Below, one piece after another: positions 46,476 through 58,624 of a DNA stretch of 64,000 bases. The DNA is from Unio delphinus (taxonomy: Eukaryota > Mollusca > Bivalvia > Unionida > Unionidae). The stretch covers positions 1,111,501 to 1,175,500 of the forward strand of contig JAQISU010000134.1 in assembly GCA_029339505.1 (NCBI GenBank), in the 5' to 3' direction. The notes under the pieces are model-generated. The model saw nothing but the letters and a program-made list of their open reading frames with translations, was not told where the DNA came from and ran no database searches. The position numbers were made by a program, and so were the translations under genes. Numbering within the stretch: the first letter of the stretch is position 1; each line of letters starts with the position of its first letter.

Positions 46476-46830
46476 TACATCCTATTTAAGAAAAGAATGT
46501 AAATTTAAAAAAAACAACAGAAATAACACAACTCAAGGTACATGAATAATGACAGTAGGAATATATCCAAACAGTTTCAAAGAATTTTAAGAAATAAGGC
46601 AACTTAGTCACACTGATTAATGACACTAAGACATAATCACTAATTCTGATTTTTAATTTTTTTTAATATATAAATTAGTATCTAATTCTCATTGGAGTCA
46701 CTATTATAAAGAGATTCACTCCTCAAATTTAAGAAAATTAACAAGTTTTGTTAAAAACACAAGACTGAAACAATATTTTAATTTTCTTTTTAAAAGAATT
46801 CAACAGAACTAATGTAAAACCAGTATAAGT
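46476..46830. other. AT-rich spacer
   Basis: No feature recognised. Confidence 0.4.
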
Positions 46831-46831
46831 T

Positions 46832-47975
46832 TGTGAAATAACATATTGGTTTTAGTCTGCAGTTATCACATAGTGAAATAACACATTGGTTCTTCTCTAT
46901 AGTTATCACATAGTGGAATAACATATTGCTTCTACTCTATAGTTATCACATAGTGAAATAACACTGGTTCTACTCTATAGTTATCACATAGTGAAATAAC
47001 ACATTGGTTCTTCTTTTACAGTTATTGCTTAGTGAAATAACATTGTTTCTACTCTACAGTTATCACATAGTGAAATAACATTGGTTCTACTTGATAGTTA
47101 TCACAGTGTAATAACACATTGGTTCTAGTCTACAGTTATCACATAATGAAATAAAACATTGGTTCTTCTCTTTAGTTATCACATAGTGGAATAACATATG
47201 GCTTCTACTCTATAGTTAGTACATAGTGAAATAACATTGGTTCTACTCTACAGTTATCATACGGTGAAATAACATTGGTTCTACTCAACAGTCATCACAT
47301 AGTGAAATAATATATTGATTCTACTCTACAGTTATCACATAGTGAAATAAGATATTGGTTCTAGTCTACAGTTATCACATAGTGAAATAACACTGGTTCT
47401 ACTCTATAGTTATCACATAGTGAAATAATACATTGGTTCTTCTTTTACAGTTATTGCATAGTGAAAAAACATTGGTTCTACTCGACAGTTATCACATAGT
47501 GAAATAACATTGGTTCTACTCGACAGTTATCACATAGTGAAATAACATATTGGTTTTACTCTACAGGTATCACATAGTGAAATAACATTGGTTCTACTCA
47601 ATAGTTATCACATAGTGCACCAATCAGGTGGCCCAGTTGTTAGAGCATACACCTCAGATGCAGGAGGTTGTGGGCTCAATCACCGGATGAGTCATACCAA
47701 AACCTTATAAAATGGTAAAAAACAGCTGCCTTGCTTGGTTCTAAGCATATAGAGATTATTGTTCAGATGGTGTTCAGATAATGTGACTGGGTGGGACATG
47801 ATGCTACATGTCTGCAGCATGATGCATCAGTGCTAGACATCACTATAAACTGTCACACTGCAGACGTAGAAGCTATATGACGGATTTTCATTTTGCTATA
47901 TTAAAAACCCAATCACACACACATATAACATAGTGAAAGAACATACTGGTTCTACTCTACAGTTATCACTAACAT
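46832..47975. repeat. 38/40-bp minisatellite, split by a SINE
   Basis: About 21 units with ctctacagttatcacatagt and gaaataacattggttct; 40-base units carry an additional ca (acacattgg). The array is interrupted at 47,618-47,927 by a SINE and resumes for one unit to about 47,975. Confidence 0.93.
47618..47927 (+). mobile_element. (CA)n-tailed tRNA SINE, plus-strand copy
   Basis: A 310-base copy: head caggtggcccagttgttaga with a decayed B box, body acagctgccttgcttgg and gataatgtgactgggtggga, then cacactgcagacg, and a 3' end in a short cacacacac tract. The flanking duplication acatagtg (47,610-47,617 and 47,928-47,935) comes from the surrounding minisatellite and encloses the CA tract. Confidence 0.87.
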
Positions 47976-48264
47976 TTGAAAGAGGGACAGGTATATGGTG
48001 AGGTTATTTGCATTTGCAATATGCCCATTGGAGAGAATGCTTGCATACCTTTATGCTACTTTCATATACTGTGACTGAAATTTCTTTACATGAAGTAATT
48101 ATGGAAATCATACACTGTTTAAAGCAGACAGTTCAAAATAGTCATTCCTATATGCTTGAAAAATGAGCTGAACTATTATCCAAAGTATACTTAGATTGAA
48201 CCTGATCAGTTTTTAAAAAAGGAACATTTATTTTGTCAGAGCAGGTATTACCAGCTACCAACTT
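47976..48264. other. AT-rich spacer
   Basis: No feature recognised. Confidence 0.35.
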
Positions 48265-48660
48265 GCCAGTCATGCTAGAAAACCAGTAAAATCAACCCAT
48301 ACCAGCCTATATTTACCGTCATCTAGGAAAACCAGTACATCCCCACCAAAACCAGTCTGTTTACCCAATCATATAACAAAACCAGTAAAACTCACCCAAG
48401 CTAGTCCTTATCTATCCAAGCATGTAAGAAAACCAGTCTATATTTACCATATCATATAAGAAAACCAGGAAAACTCACACAATCTAGTCTATATCAACCC
48501 AATCATGTAAGAAAACCAGTCTATATTTACCCAATCATGTAAGAAAACCAGTCTATATCTACACAATTATGTAAGAAAACCAGTCTATATCTTTCCACTC
48601 ATGAAAGAAAACCAGTCTTTCTCTACCCAATCATGTAAGAAAATCAGGAGTAAATACTCA
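48265..48660 (-). repeat. 55-bp minisatellite family, inverted array
   Basis: On the plus strand the units read aatcatgtaagaaaaccagt and ctatatttaccca, the complement of the forward array at 45.6 kb. Unit length varies from about 37 to 55 bases because the gggtgag segment is missing in many copies. Confidence 0.88.
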
Positions 48661-48769
48661 TTTTAACCAACCAAACTTTACTTAAAGTTGTTTGATTGAT
48701 ATGGGTACTGTGTACTGTCTCAGTTCCGGCAACATAGTGCCAAACAGGATCACAGAATTTGGTTTCACA

Positions 48770-48965
48770 TCTTAATTACATGGAGATAAAAATATGAAAT
48801 AATGAACCAAACCTAATTTACATGCTGAAATCCTAGTTAGATAAAATATGCTAACCATTCATACATACACTTTTAATCACTTCATACAACCATATTAGTG
48901 TAACACAGCGATCCCAATTCTAATGTCCTGTAACCACACAGGACAACTGTAACAATATATTGTCT
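48770..48965 (-). repeat. Unique module next to the 55-bp array, inverted copy
   Basis: Inverted partner of 46,045-46,215, sharing a perfect 20-base match at 48,931-48,950. Relative to its array the order differs from the forward locus (module then array when read on the minus strand; array then module at the forward locus), so this is not a simple palindrome. Confidence 0.75.
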
Positions 48966-49069
48966 AACAATTTGATTCTAAAGTCTGCAATGCTAAACAG
49001 GGACCCTTGACATTTCTTATTAAAATTTGTATTTGTATGTTACTTAAAATACCACTATAGAATAATATA

Positions 49070-49157
49070 GATTTTGATTGGTGATGGAATTTTTCAATTT
49101 TTTTAAAACACTAAGTGTAAACATTTTTGTTGAAAAAATCCATCACTAATCAAAATC
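49070..49157. mobile_element. Small foldback element (88 bp)
   Basis: The arms gattttgattggtgatggaa and ttccatcacc-like complement (tccatcactaatcaaaatc) pair over about 27 bases around an AT-rich loop. No target duplication assigned. Confidence 0.65.
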
Positions 49158-49257
49158 TTTCGAAAACTCTTCCCCCTTCTTTCTTGCATGAATTGTCAAC
49201 TTAGAATCAGAAGAGATAAAATCACATTTACTATAGCACTAAAATCTTCCTAGAGTC

Positions 49258-50180
49258 ATGTGGGGCTCTGTGTGTACAGTGCTCCTATATTACTGCAGGG
49301 CCTGTGTATATAGTACTCTTGCATTCCTGTATTACTATGTGTGTATAGTACTCCTATATTTCTGTAGATTCTGTGTGTAGTGTTCCTAGGGTCTGTGTGT
49401 ATAGTGCTCTTCTATTCCTGTACAGCTCTGTGTGTATAGTGCTCATATAATCCTGAAGAAATGTTTGTGCATAGTACTCCTATAATCCTGTAGTGCCTGT
49501 GTGTATAGTGCTCCTATATTTCTATTCTAAATGTATAGTGCTCCTATAATCCTGTATGGCCTGTGTGTATAGTGTGTTTATATTCCTGTACAGATATGTG
49601 TGTAAAGTGCTCCTATATTTCTGTACTGTGTGTATAGTGTGCTTTTATTCCTGTACAGATATATGTGTGTATAGTGCTCCTATAATCCTGTATGGCCTGT
49701 GTGTATAGTGTGCTTATATTCCTGTACAGATATATGTGTGTATAGTGCTCCTATAATCCTGTATGGCCTGTGTGTATAGTGTGCTTATATTCCTGTACAG
49801 ATATATGTGTGTATAGTGCTCCTATAATCCAGTATGGCCTGTGTGTATAGTGTGCTCATATTCCTGTACAGATATGTGTGTAAAGTGCTCCTATATTCCT
49901 GTACTGTGTGTATAGTGTGCTCATGTTCCTGTACATATATGTGTGTATAGTGCTCCTATAATCCTGAAGAGCTGTTTGTGTATATTGCTCCTATAATCCT
50001 GTTTGACCTGTGTGTATAGTGCACCTATAATCCTATTTGACATATGTGTATAGTGCTCCTATACTGCTATTCTAAGTGTATATTGCTCTTATAATTCCTA
50101 CTCAGCCTGTGTGTATAGTACTCCTATATCACTAATCTGTGTGTATTGTGCTCCAATATTCCTGCAGGGCCATGTGTATA
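49258..50180. repeat. 34-bp minisatellite with a 71-bp higher-order form
   Basis: Units contain gtgtgtatagtgctcctata and atcctgt. In the middle (about 49,560-49,920) two unit types alternate, one with tgtgcttatattcctgtaca and one with tgctcctataatcctgtatg, giving a 71-base repeat of two units (37 + 34). The flanks are single-unit and diverged. Confidence 0.92.
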
Positions 50181-50865
50181 CAAAGCTTCTTTGATGTTAA
50201 TTTGACCATCTGATTATAATGAATCTATCAGACTAGTGTGCTCTCCTAATGGTAAAAACTTGATCAATTTTCATGCTACAATGCATCTGTCTTAGATTAA
50301 GACCCTATCAATCAATCTGATTTGTAGATTCTAAGTCTTCCTAATCATACAATGGAAATTTCTGTAATGTAATTCATTCTTCCTTGTGTCTAAATACATC
50401 ATCTTTGTATCCAAATCCATAGTCTTTTGGGTATAAATCTATAGAATTTTCTATCTAAAGCTATAGTTTTATGTACAAAACTATAGCTTTGTGCCAAAAA
50501 CCATAAATGCATCTCTGTAATGCATGTATTTTTGAGGTATCAAAGGAATTTAACTGAGTATTTTCTCCTTAATTATCAAGTAAAAGAAAGCTCTGCATGG
50601 ATAGGGTACTAACTGACTGTCAAAGTACACAGACCTAGCATTACACTGACCTCACAAACCATAGGCTACAATCCATGATGTCATCATCTGTGGCACCTCA
50701 GTGCTTTGCTCATTTTTCAAAATAAAATTGTTTCATCAGCAACACAAAGAAACAATCTTCTAGACAGCACTGTATCAATCAATGAGTGACTGTGAGAAAG
50801 AAACTTTGACTCATTAAAAAATCATAATGTGTTGTGTGTTCACGATAGCAACAAAATTTGACTTG
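50181..50865. other. AT-rich DNA, no feature recognised
   Basis: No repeat, RNA or coding evidence, apart from a weak ctatag repetition at 50,420-50,500. Confidence 0.4.
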
Positions 50866-51140
50866 TGCTGCAATGATTGGCTAACCAGGTCTACATATAT
50901 TCATAAAAACTGAGGAAATCTCTGCAGTGATTGGCTATACAGGTCTACAAATATTCATAAAAACTGAGAAAATCTCTGCAATGATTGACTATACAGGTCT
51001 ACAAATATTCATAAAAACTGAGGAAATCTCTGCAATGATTGACTATACAGGTCTACATATATTAATAAAAACAGAAAATTTCTGCAATGATTGACTATAA
51101 AGGTCAACATATATTCATAAAAACTGAGAAAATCTCTGCA
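50866..51140. repeat. 54-bp minisatellite, five units
   Basis: Units contain caatgattgactatacaggt and attcataaaaactgagg. They are well conserved, with a few substitutions. Confidence 0.93.
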
Positions 51141-51217
51141 CATGCAGCCGCAGGTTATAAAGGAACACAGCATATTGTCACCTGTGGGCTTGCCATGGTG
51201 GTGTTAGACCTGTATAG

Positions 51218-51303
<86 letters not shown>

Positions 51304-51579
51304 TTTGGATTTGTAATGAATGCTGCTTTTAAAAAATTGAGTCATATTGCTGTGATGTCTGCAGTATAACAATTTATAGTGAGCATCATGTTCTACCCAG
51401 TAACATTATCCTGACGCCAAATCGACCTTTATCTAACACTAACCTCTTGATGCTGAGCATCAAGCGAGGCAGCTGCTAGTACCATTTCTATAGCCCTTTG
51501 GTATGAAATAGCCAGGGTATGAATCCGTGACCTCCCACATCCAAGGCAGACACCCTAACCACTTAGGCCACCAGAGCAG
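51218..51579 (-). mobile_element. (CA)n-tailed tRNA SINE with (TG)n(AG)n tail
   Basis: A full copy on the minus strand, 362 bases. Its head lies at about 51,500-51,579 (plus strand: cctaaccacttaggccacca), its body includes cattatcctgacgcca and gaggcagctgctagtacca, and its 3' end is (AG)n and (TG)n at 51,218-51,298 on the plus strand. A perfect 13-base duplication, tagacctgtatag (51,205-51,217 and 51,580-51,592), encloses both the SINE and the microsatellite, so the microsatellite belongs to the element. Confidence 0.92.
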
Positions 51580-51658
51580 TAGACCTGTATAGGTCTAACT
51601 GTCTTGTTTGAAAAAGCCCGTCATTAACTATTCTTAATACATGTATTATGTTCTAATA

Positions 51659-51750
51659 CAGTGGTTGGCAATCATTGGCACCCCCTCTTTTGTTTTGTAA
51701 TTAATCTGGACAAAAGTGACACACTATGTAAAATAGGTTTCCGACCCCTG
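51659..51750. mobile_element. Tiny hAT-type MITE (92 bp)
   Basis: Ends are cagtggttggcaatc and, inverted, caggggtcggaaacc, a common hAT end pattern. A perfect 8-base duplication, ttctaata, flanks it (51,651-51,658 and 51,751-51,758). Confidence 0.93.
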
Positions 51751-51904
51751 TTCTAATACATGACATGTAGATAACATTTACTGCACAACTGTAAATCCCA
51801 TGTCTATTTTTCTCAATACTTTATTTATTACTGTAAATCAGTCAATTTTTCAGTTTTAGCACAAAGAGAGGAATGCTTTTCTTGTAAATAGTAATTTTTG
51901 AATA

Positions 51905-52195
51905 CTTGGAGTGTTTTGACTTGATGATTTTTCCAGCAAGAAAACTCTTAGTTTAAAGGGGGATTTGGTTTGATGACTTCTTCCAGCATGAAAACACTTA
52001 GTTTAAAGGGGGATTTAGTTTGATGACTTCCAGCATAAAAACACTTAGTTTAAAGGGGGATTTGGTTTGATGACTTCTTCCAGCAAGAAAACTCTTAGTT
52101 TAAAGGGGGATTTAGTTTGATGACTTCCAGCATAAAAACACTTAGTTTAAAGGGGGATTTGGTTTGATGACTTCTTTCAACATGAAAACACTATT
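51905..52195. repeat. 50/47-bp minisatellite, six units
   Basis: Units contain acacttagtttaaaggggga and ttggtttgatgacttc; the 47-base form lacks ttc. The forms alternate partly, 50-50-47-50-47, which suggests an early higher-order pattern. Confidence 0.93.
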
Positions 52196-52869
52196 TAATA
52201 CAAATACATGTACATGTACTCTGATGCAACTCAAGGAACAGAATTTGAAAGTTATCCTAAAAATGTATTGGGTTTTTTCATGATAATAGCATTGTAATGC
52301 TTTTCAACAATTCTGATCAATTTAATTTTAAAAGTGTACAGGTAGCATAATTATCTTGTTCTGTTTGTGTTTTTTTTTTACGTACACGCAGTACCTTGTT
52401 CTGTTTGTGTTCTTTTATGTACATGCAGTGGATGTCCTTTTTATCATGGCTATGAGTTAAAATAAATGAAAGGTGCTAATGTGATAAGGGTTTAGGGCAA
52501 TCAGTCAGCATTTAGAATACTTTATTTCCACAGAGAAACATACAGTATAGATGATTTATTAAGTTATCAAAGGCAGTTAGCCATTAAGCCAGTTTATTAC
52601 AAAAATCTAATTTAAAACAAATTTACATTATCAAAGGGAATTAGCTTTTTCCACAACAACAAAAAATATGACCACAGTATTTTGCAGCATACTGAAAAAC
52701 GAGCTAATTAACATCAAAAGGAAACTGATCCACATGTTTGCATAGGATTCAAGGATGCACAGCACTGTAATCTTTCTGTAGATCATAATACAAAACTGAA
52801 AAATATTATTATTTTGTGTACAATATTTTCATGTATTTCTCAGCAGAAGCCAGCACAAAAACATTCTGC
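52196..52869. other. AT-rich DNA with one short duplication
   Basis: At about 52,355-52,430 ccttgttctgtttgtgtt and tgtacatgcagt-like sequence appear twice, 35-40 bases apart. Nothing else recognised. Confidence 0.45.
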
Positions 52870-53325
52870 CTTTGCATAGCTCATATTATTTTTAGTGGTC
52901 TCAAGCTAGCTAATGTATTTGGGTCTATGCCTGGCCCATATTAATGTTTTTAGCCAATCTAGCTTATCTATTTTTGGCCTATGCCTGGCAAATATTAATG
53001 TTAGTGGTCTCAAGCTAGTTTATGTATTTTGGGTCAATGCCTGGCCCATATTAATGTAATTTGCCTAGCTAACTTCAGTATCTGGATCTATGCCTGGCCC
53101 ATATTAATGTTTTTAGCCAATCTAGCTTATCTATTTTTGGCCTATGCCTGGCAAATATTAATGTTAGTGGTCTCAAGCTAGCTTATGTATTTTGGGTCAA
53201 TGCCTGGCTCATATTGATGTAATTTGCCTTGCTAACTTCAGTATCTGGATCTATGCCTGGCCCATATTGATATAATTTGCCTTGCTAGCTGATGTATTTG
53301 GGTCTATGCCTGGCCCATATTAATG
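52870..53325. repeat. About 54-bp minisatellite with a 163-bp higher-order repeat
   Basis: The core tatgcctggcccatattaat recurs about eight times at irregular 48-60 base spacing. Three successive unit types (tttttagccaatctagctta; gttagtggtctcaagctag; aatttgcctagctaacttc) form a block that repeats after 163 bases. Confidence 0.87.
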
Positions 53326-54214
53326 CTTTGAAATTACAGTGTGGACAGCATTCAATTTAACTGCAATTTCTGACTGAAGAATGCATGACCTGTTAAAGCA
53401 TGACAGTAGGCCTGACAATGTAACTGTACAGGAAGCAATTCATGCATTATGGATATCAGTCTGTTAAGAACTTGACTCTACAATACACAATATGCTAATC
53501 TGGGTCAAAAACACTTTTGCATTCTATCTTTTAACTGCCATCAATAAATTAAGAACTAGATCCCAAATTATGCTAATGGTTACAGGCAATATACACACCA
53601 GAAAGCAGATTTAAACTGCTTGCAAGGTCACTGACCTCTTGACTTTGACCATGATCCATCACTGGCTGCTGTATATGCCAAAAGGCTGTTTACATTAATT
53701 TCATCTGAATGCCAATAAAACATCAATTATGAGTTATAATTGGTAGAAATCATATGACCTAATCCTGTTTTCTTTTCTGCAGAGTATAGAATTACTTATC
53801 TTTGTTCTGGATCATACATTTAAGCCTTGACTTCATTTCAGAAGTTGTCCATGACACTGCAAGTATAGTTTTAAAATAAAATTGTCTATTCCAGAAATCC
53901 ATTTTGTTTAACCATGCATACCTATTCCAAAAGTGTAACTCTAGATGAATCACCAAAAAAAACAAACTCATCTTCAAATAATAAAAAATCTCTGTGAAAA
54001 TGTTGACAAGTTTTACAAATCAATAATTGCTGATGAATTTATCTTTGAGTTATGTGACATAACTGCATGTACCTATTTTCTGTCATTGTTAATGTCATTC
54101 AATTTTGCAATTATGGTCAAATGACATTTATACACATACTAATACTTCATGACAAAGGTGTATACTTTTCCAAACCTAAATCAAAATGAATTCAACCACA
54201 ATTATATTTATACA
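53326..54214. other. AT-rich DNA, no feature recognised
   Basis: No repeats or coding similarity seen. A 61-codon minus-strand frame at 53,792-53,977 has no motif. Confidence 0.4.
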
Positions 54215-55360
54215 TTAAAGGGTAACCAGTCCAAGTATTTGTCCACCACAACACTCACTATTCCCTATGTACAGCTCAATGTTGAAGTGAAACCAGTACT
54301 AACAGATGTTTGCCATTACAGTCCCTTATATTCTTTATGTATTTTAAAGGGTAACCAGTACTAATTGATGTTTGCCATTGCAGTCCCTTATATTCATTAT
54401 GTATTTTAAAGGGTAACCAGTACTAACAGATGTTTGCCATTGCAGTCCCTTATATTCATTATGTATTTTAAAGGGTAACCAGTACTAATAGATGTTTGCC
54501 ATTGCAGTCCCTTATATTCATTATGTATTTTAAAGGGTAACCAGTACTAATTGATGTTAGCCATTGCAGTCCCTTATATTCATTATGTATTTTAAAGGGT
54601 AACCAGTACTAATTGATGTTTGCCATTGCAGTCCCTTATATTCATTATGTATTTTAAAGGGTAACCAGTACTAACAGATGTTTGCCATTGCAGTCCCTTA
54701 TATTCATTATGTATTTTAAAGGGTAACCAGTACTAACTGATGTTTGCCATTGCAGTCCCTTATATTCATTATGTATTTTAAAGGGTAACCAGTACTAATT
54801 GATGTTTGCCATTGCAGTCCCTTATATTCATTATGTATTTCAAAGGGTAACCAGTACTAATTGATGTTTGCCATTGCAGTCCCTTATATTCATTATGTAT
54901 TTTAAAGGGTAACCAGTACTAATTGATGTTTGCCATTGCAGTCCCTTATATTCATTATGTATTTTAAAGGGTAACCAGTACTAATTGATGTTTGCCATTG
55001 CAGTCCCTTATATTCTTTATGTATTTTAAAGGGTAACCAGTACTATTTGATGTTTGCCATTGCAGTCCCTTATATTCATTATGTATTTTAAAGGGTAACC
55101 AGTACTAATAGATGTTTGCCATTGCAGTCCCTTATATTCATTATGTATTTTAAAGGGTAACCAGTACTAATTGATGTTTGCCATTGCAGTCCCTTATATT
55201 CATTATGTATTTTAAAGGGTAACCAGTACTAATTGATGTTTGCCATTGCAGTCCCTTATATTCATTATGTATTTTAAAGAGTAACCAGTACTAATTGATG
55301 TTTGCCAGTGCAATAATGATTATTATGTACCTTAAAGTGTAACTGGTACTAGTAGATCTT
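54215..55360. repeat. 62-bp minisatellite with splice-like motifs
   Basis: About 18 units of 62 bases, nearly identical, containing aaagggtaaccagtactaat, gatgtttgccattgcag and cccttatattcattatg. Differences are mostly confined to three bases after tacta (att, aca, ata, act). Each unit has a donor-like ggtaac, a branch-point-like tactaac or tactaat, and an acceptor-like ccattgcag in that order. Confidence 0.95.
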
Positions 55361-55453
55361 TCCTCAGTAACAATATCAAAGAATGTATCGAATGTATGCT
55401 AGATTGTTCCAAGATTTTAACTCTCTCTATATGAAAGATGAAATAGTCTACAT

Positions 55454-55611
55454 GAGGGGTCTCAAACTCAAACCACCTTGAGGGCTGCATGAAGGCATTT
55501 TTGATAGCCCATGGGCTGCACCAACTTTGTTATTTCTCATGACACCTTGTGACACCAATCATATTGTCAGTCACAGTGTATGATTGGCAGGCCATATGTT
55601 TGAGACCACTG
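55454..55611. mobile_element. Small hAT-type MITE (158 bp)
   Basis: Left end gaggggtctcaaac; right end reads cagtggtctcaaac on the minus strand. A perfect 8-base duplication, gtctacat (55,446-55,453 and 55,612-55,619), flanks it. No coding capacity. Confidence 0.92.
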
Positions 55612-55619
55612 GTCTACAT

Positions 55620-56103
55620 CATCCATGATAAACAATATGGTTTATTTGACCAAAGTGTCAACAATATTGAAAACATAGCATTTTGTCAGGAAACTATTTT
55701 TAAAAATGCAAACCATAATTTACCCATCATGCTTTAAGCCTAAAAATATCAGCACAGCCATTATATATCTATAATGAATGATGAAAATTAAAATTATTGT
55801 ATTTTTTTTTTTAAATGTATACAATTTAAAAATTTGACAGAAATAAGCTAAAACTGGATAAAATTTCATCAAAGAAAATTGTATCTAAGTATTTTGTATC
55901 TTTTAAAATTTTATATAATTTAGATAATTTAAATTAGGACAAACAAAGTACAAAAATTGTTAACAAAATATATTTTCTCTTAAGGGCCAGCTTAAATTCT
56001 TGATTTTTCAATCACCATGTTATCTTGTCCAAAAGTAATGTTACTAGCCTCAGTTCCCATAATTTTGTGAAATATGACTCACTCTTAATGCTAAAGGTAT
56101 AAT
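55620..56103. other. AT-rich DNA, no feature recognised
   Basis: No repeat or coding evidence seen. Confidence 0.4.
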
Positions 56104-56272
56104 AAAGTGACATTGTAAAGCTAGTGAATTTAAGCTGATTATATGATGCATAAGTGACATCTCAAAGCTAGTGAATTTAAGCTGATTATATGATGCATAA
56201 GTGACATCTCAAAGCTAGTGAATTTAAGCTGATTATATGATGCATAAGTGACATCTCAAAGCTAGTGAATTT
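56104..56272. repeat. 47-bp minisatellite, 3.6 nearly identical units
   Basis: Units with gctagtgaatttaagctgat and atgcataagtgacatctc; the second and third copies look identical. Confidence 0.94.
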
Positions 56273-56825
56273 AAGGCAGACCCTGCAATGGTACTTGAGC
56301 GGCACTCAGTCACTTTACTTTTTATTTTTCTTCATTCTTATTTTTTGTTTTCTTAACCTTCAGAAAAGTTAAGCTATACATGTACTGACCAAGATAGTAT
56401 CAGTCTGAACTACAATCGTTTTCAAACCCAGACATGTGGCTAAATAGACAGTACATTGGCTAGAATTATAGCATGCAAACCAGTAATGAGGATGTGATTT
56501 TAACACAAGGAAGGATGCTCTTGATAAACTGCTGCTAGACTATTTATTAATTGCTGGAGGGAACATGCTGAGCAATTACTGAAACAGTTTTTCATTTTCT
56601 GAATGACACTTACTGCATGCAGGACTGAAAAAATAACATGCTGTTACAATTCGACTGGAGTCTGCATCATTTTAAAAGGATATCCTATTTTAGTATATCA
56701 TCACGGTAAAGATAAATTTCCAATAAGTAATATGCAAATCAGCTATCTGAAACCTGGTACTTTTTAAATGACAAGTTCTGCTTGTTTATAGTATAGTCAA
56801 AGATCAAATTACAAATGACAGGGTT
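56273..56825. other. AT-rich DNA, no feature recognised
   Basis: No repeat or coding evidence seen. Confidence 0.4.
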
Positions 56826-57390
56826 TGCTCCACATGGTATTACATAATTAAATCTGCAGTTGAAACTATAATTAGTTTGATCCACTTGGTATTACATAAT
56901 TAAATCTGCAGTTGGAACTTTAATTACAGTTTCATCCACTTGGTATTACATAACTAAATCTGCAGTTGAAACTATAATTACAGTTTGATCCACTTGGTAT
57001 TACATAACTAAATCTGCAGTTGAAACTATAATTACAGTTTCATCCACTTGGTATTACATAACTAAATCTGCAGTTGGAACTATAATTACAGTTTGATCCA
57101 CTTGGTATTACATAACTAAATCTGCAGTTGAAACTATAATTACAGTTTCATCCACTTGGTATTACATAACTAAATCTGCAGTTGAAACTATAATTACAGT
57201 TTCATCCACTTGGTATTACATAACTAAATCTGCAGTTGGAACTATAATTACAGTTTGATCCACTTGGTATTACATAACTATAAATTGGCAGTTGGAACTA
57301 TAATTACAGTTTGATCCGTTTGATCCACTTGGTACTACATAACTGTGGTAGTTGGACCTATAATTACAGTTTGATCTACTTATGTGTGTA
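56826..57390. repeat. 54-bp minisatellite, about ten units
   Basis: Units contain cttggtattacataactaaa, tctgcagttg and aactataattacagttt. Two two-state sites (gaaac or ggaac; gatcc or catcc) vary between units without a strict order. The last two units are decayed. Confidence 0.94.
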
Positions 57391-57754
57391 ATATATATCA
57401 TTGTAAATATGCAGTGGACATAATGACAGGGTATGACCCAATTCATTAGTATGTGTATCCAATTGTAAATCTTCAGGTAATCCTATATTGTAAATATTGT
57501 TAATCCTGTAATTGCATTGTGGAAATAATAGTTGGATTAGTAATGTACTTTCTAAATGAGAAAAAAAAATATTTATGCTGTGGTGCTTCCTTATAAATAT
57601 CAGAGAAAGAAGGGAGGAAAGTACATCATCCTGTTAGATTCCTTGTCTGATCTCAAAACATTTGTACTGTTATGTATTAACTACAGTTGTACATTGTACA
57701 TTCTCATACATATTCCTGTTTATTCTACAGATTTGTCTTTTCATTCCAATATTG

Positions 57755-57755
<1 letters not shown>
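57391..57755. other. AT-rich spacer
   Basis: No feature recognised. The 91-codon plus-strand frame at 57,556-57,831 runs into the GT tract and has no motif. Confidence 0.4.
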
Positions 57756-57802
<47 letters not shown>

Positions 57803-57880
57803 TTTGGATTATGAATGTAGTTTTTTTTTAAATAAAAAATGAGTCCTATTGCAAGTGCACAGTTAAAGATCACAACAACA
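57756..57880 (-). mobile_element. 3' end of the (CA)n-tailed SINE, 5'-truncated
   Basis: A (GT)n tract (57,756-57,800) is followed by tttggattatgaatgtag and aaaaatgagtcctattgc, which align with the corresponding part of the 51.2-kb copy (tttggatttgtaatgaatg, aaattgagtcatattgc). The rest of the SINE is absent. Confidence 0.65.
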
Positions 57881-58336
57881 ATATCCAAGAATTTTAAGTT
57901 TCAATCTTCAATGATGTAGGAGTTGCATGACATCACACATGCTTACATGTGTACAGACACAAATACACATACAGACATATATGCACACACTACTGTGAGA
58001 CAGATCAACATTATCACTATTATTCACATCTGTTGTTCATAACGTGAAATGTTGTGGGAATCTTTGCAATCCATATTTCAACAAAAACTATTTAACACTC
58101 TCTGGATTTTGGGCCATAAACTAGAGCAAAACAATTATCCAAATTCCTTAAACTACTGGATGGTCTCAAAAAGTAGTCTCTGGGGCAATTGACAATGCCA
58201 AACACTGATTATAATTATGCAAATTGAATAAATGAATATAATAACTTGCTAACAGCAAGTTAAAGATTATGGAACATAAATATCCCTTCAAGGAAAGTTT
58301 TTAAACATGCATGTGGCTATCTGAATGTTTGGCTGA
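57881..58336. other. AT-rich spacer
   Basis: No feature recognised. Confidence 0.4.
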
Positions 58337-58624
58337 TAGTGCAATTCTGATTATTAATTATAACTGATCATCAGCTGGTTGAGCAAACCAATAAGATAAT
58401 CAAATGTGAAATTCCATAATCAATTGTGTAGAAAGGGAGACTACATCTTTTTAGTTCCATGCAAAACAAAAAGGCTAGCATAACTCCTTTCTAAATGTTA
58501 TACATAGGGCTTCCACTGCACTATAGTGGATCTGATTTTTGTATTCCCTTCACAGCTAACAAAGATAAAACCATATAATAGTCCATAGGTGCAAACTTTC
58601 ATAATTAGGAACAAACATAGTCAT

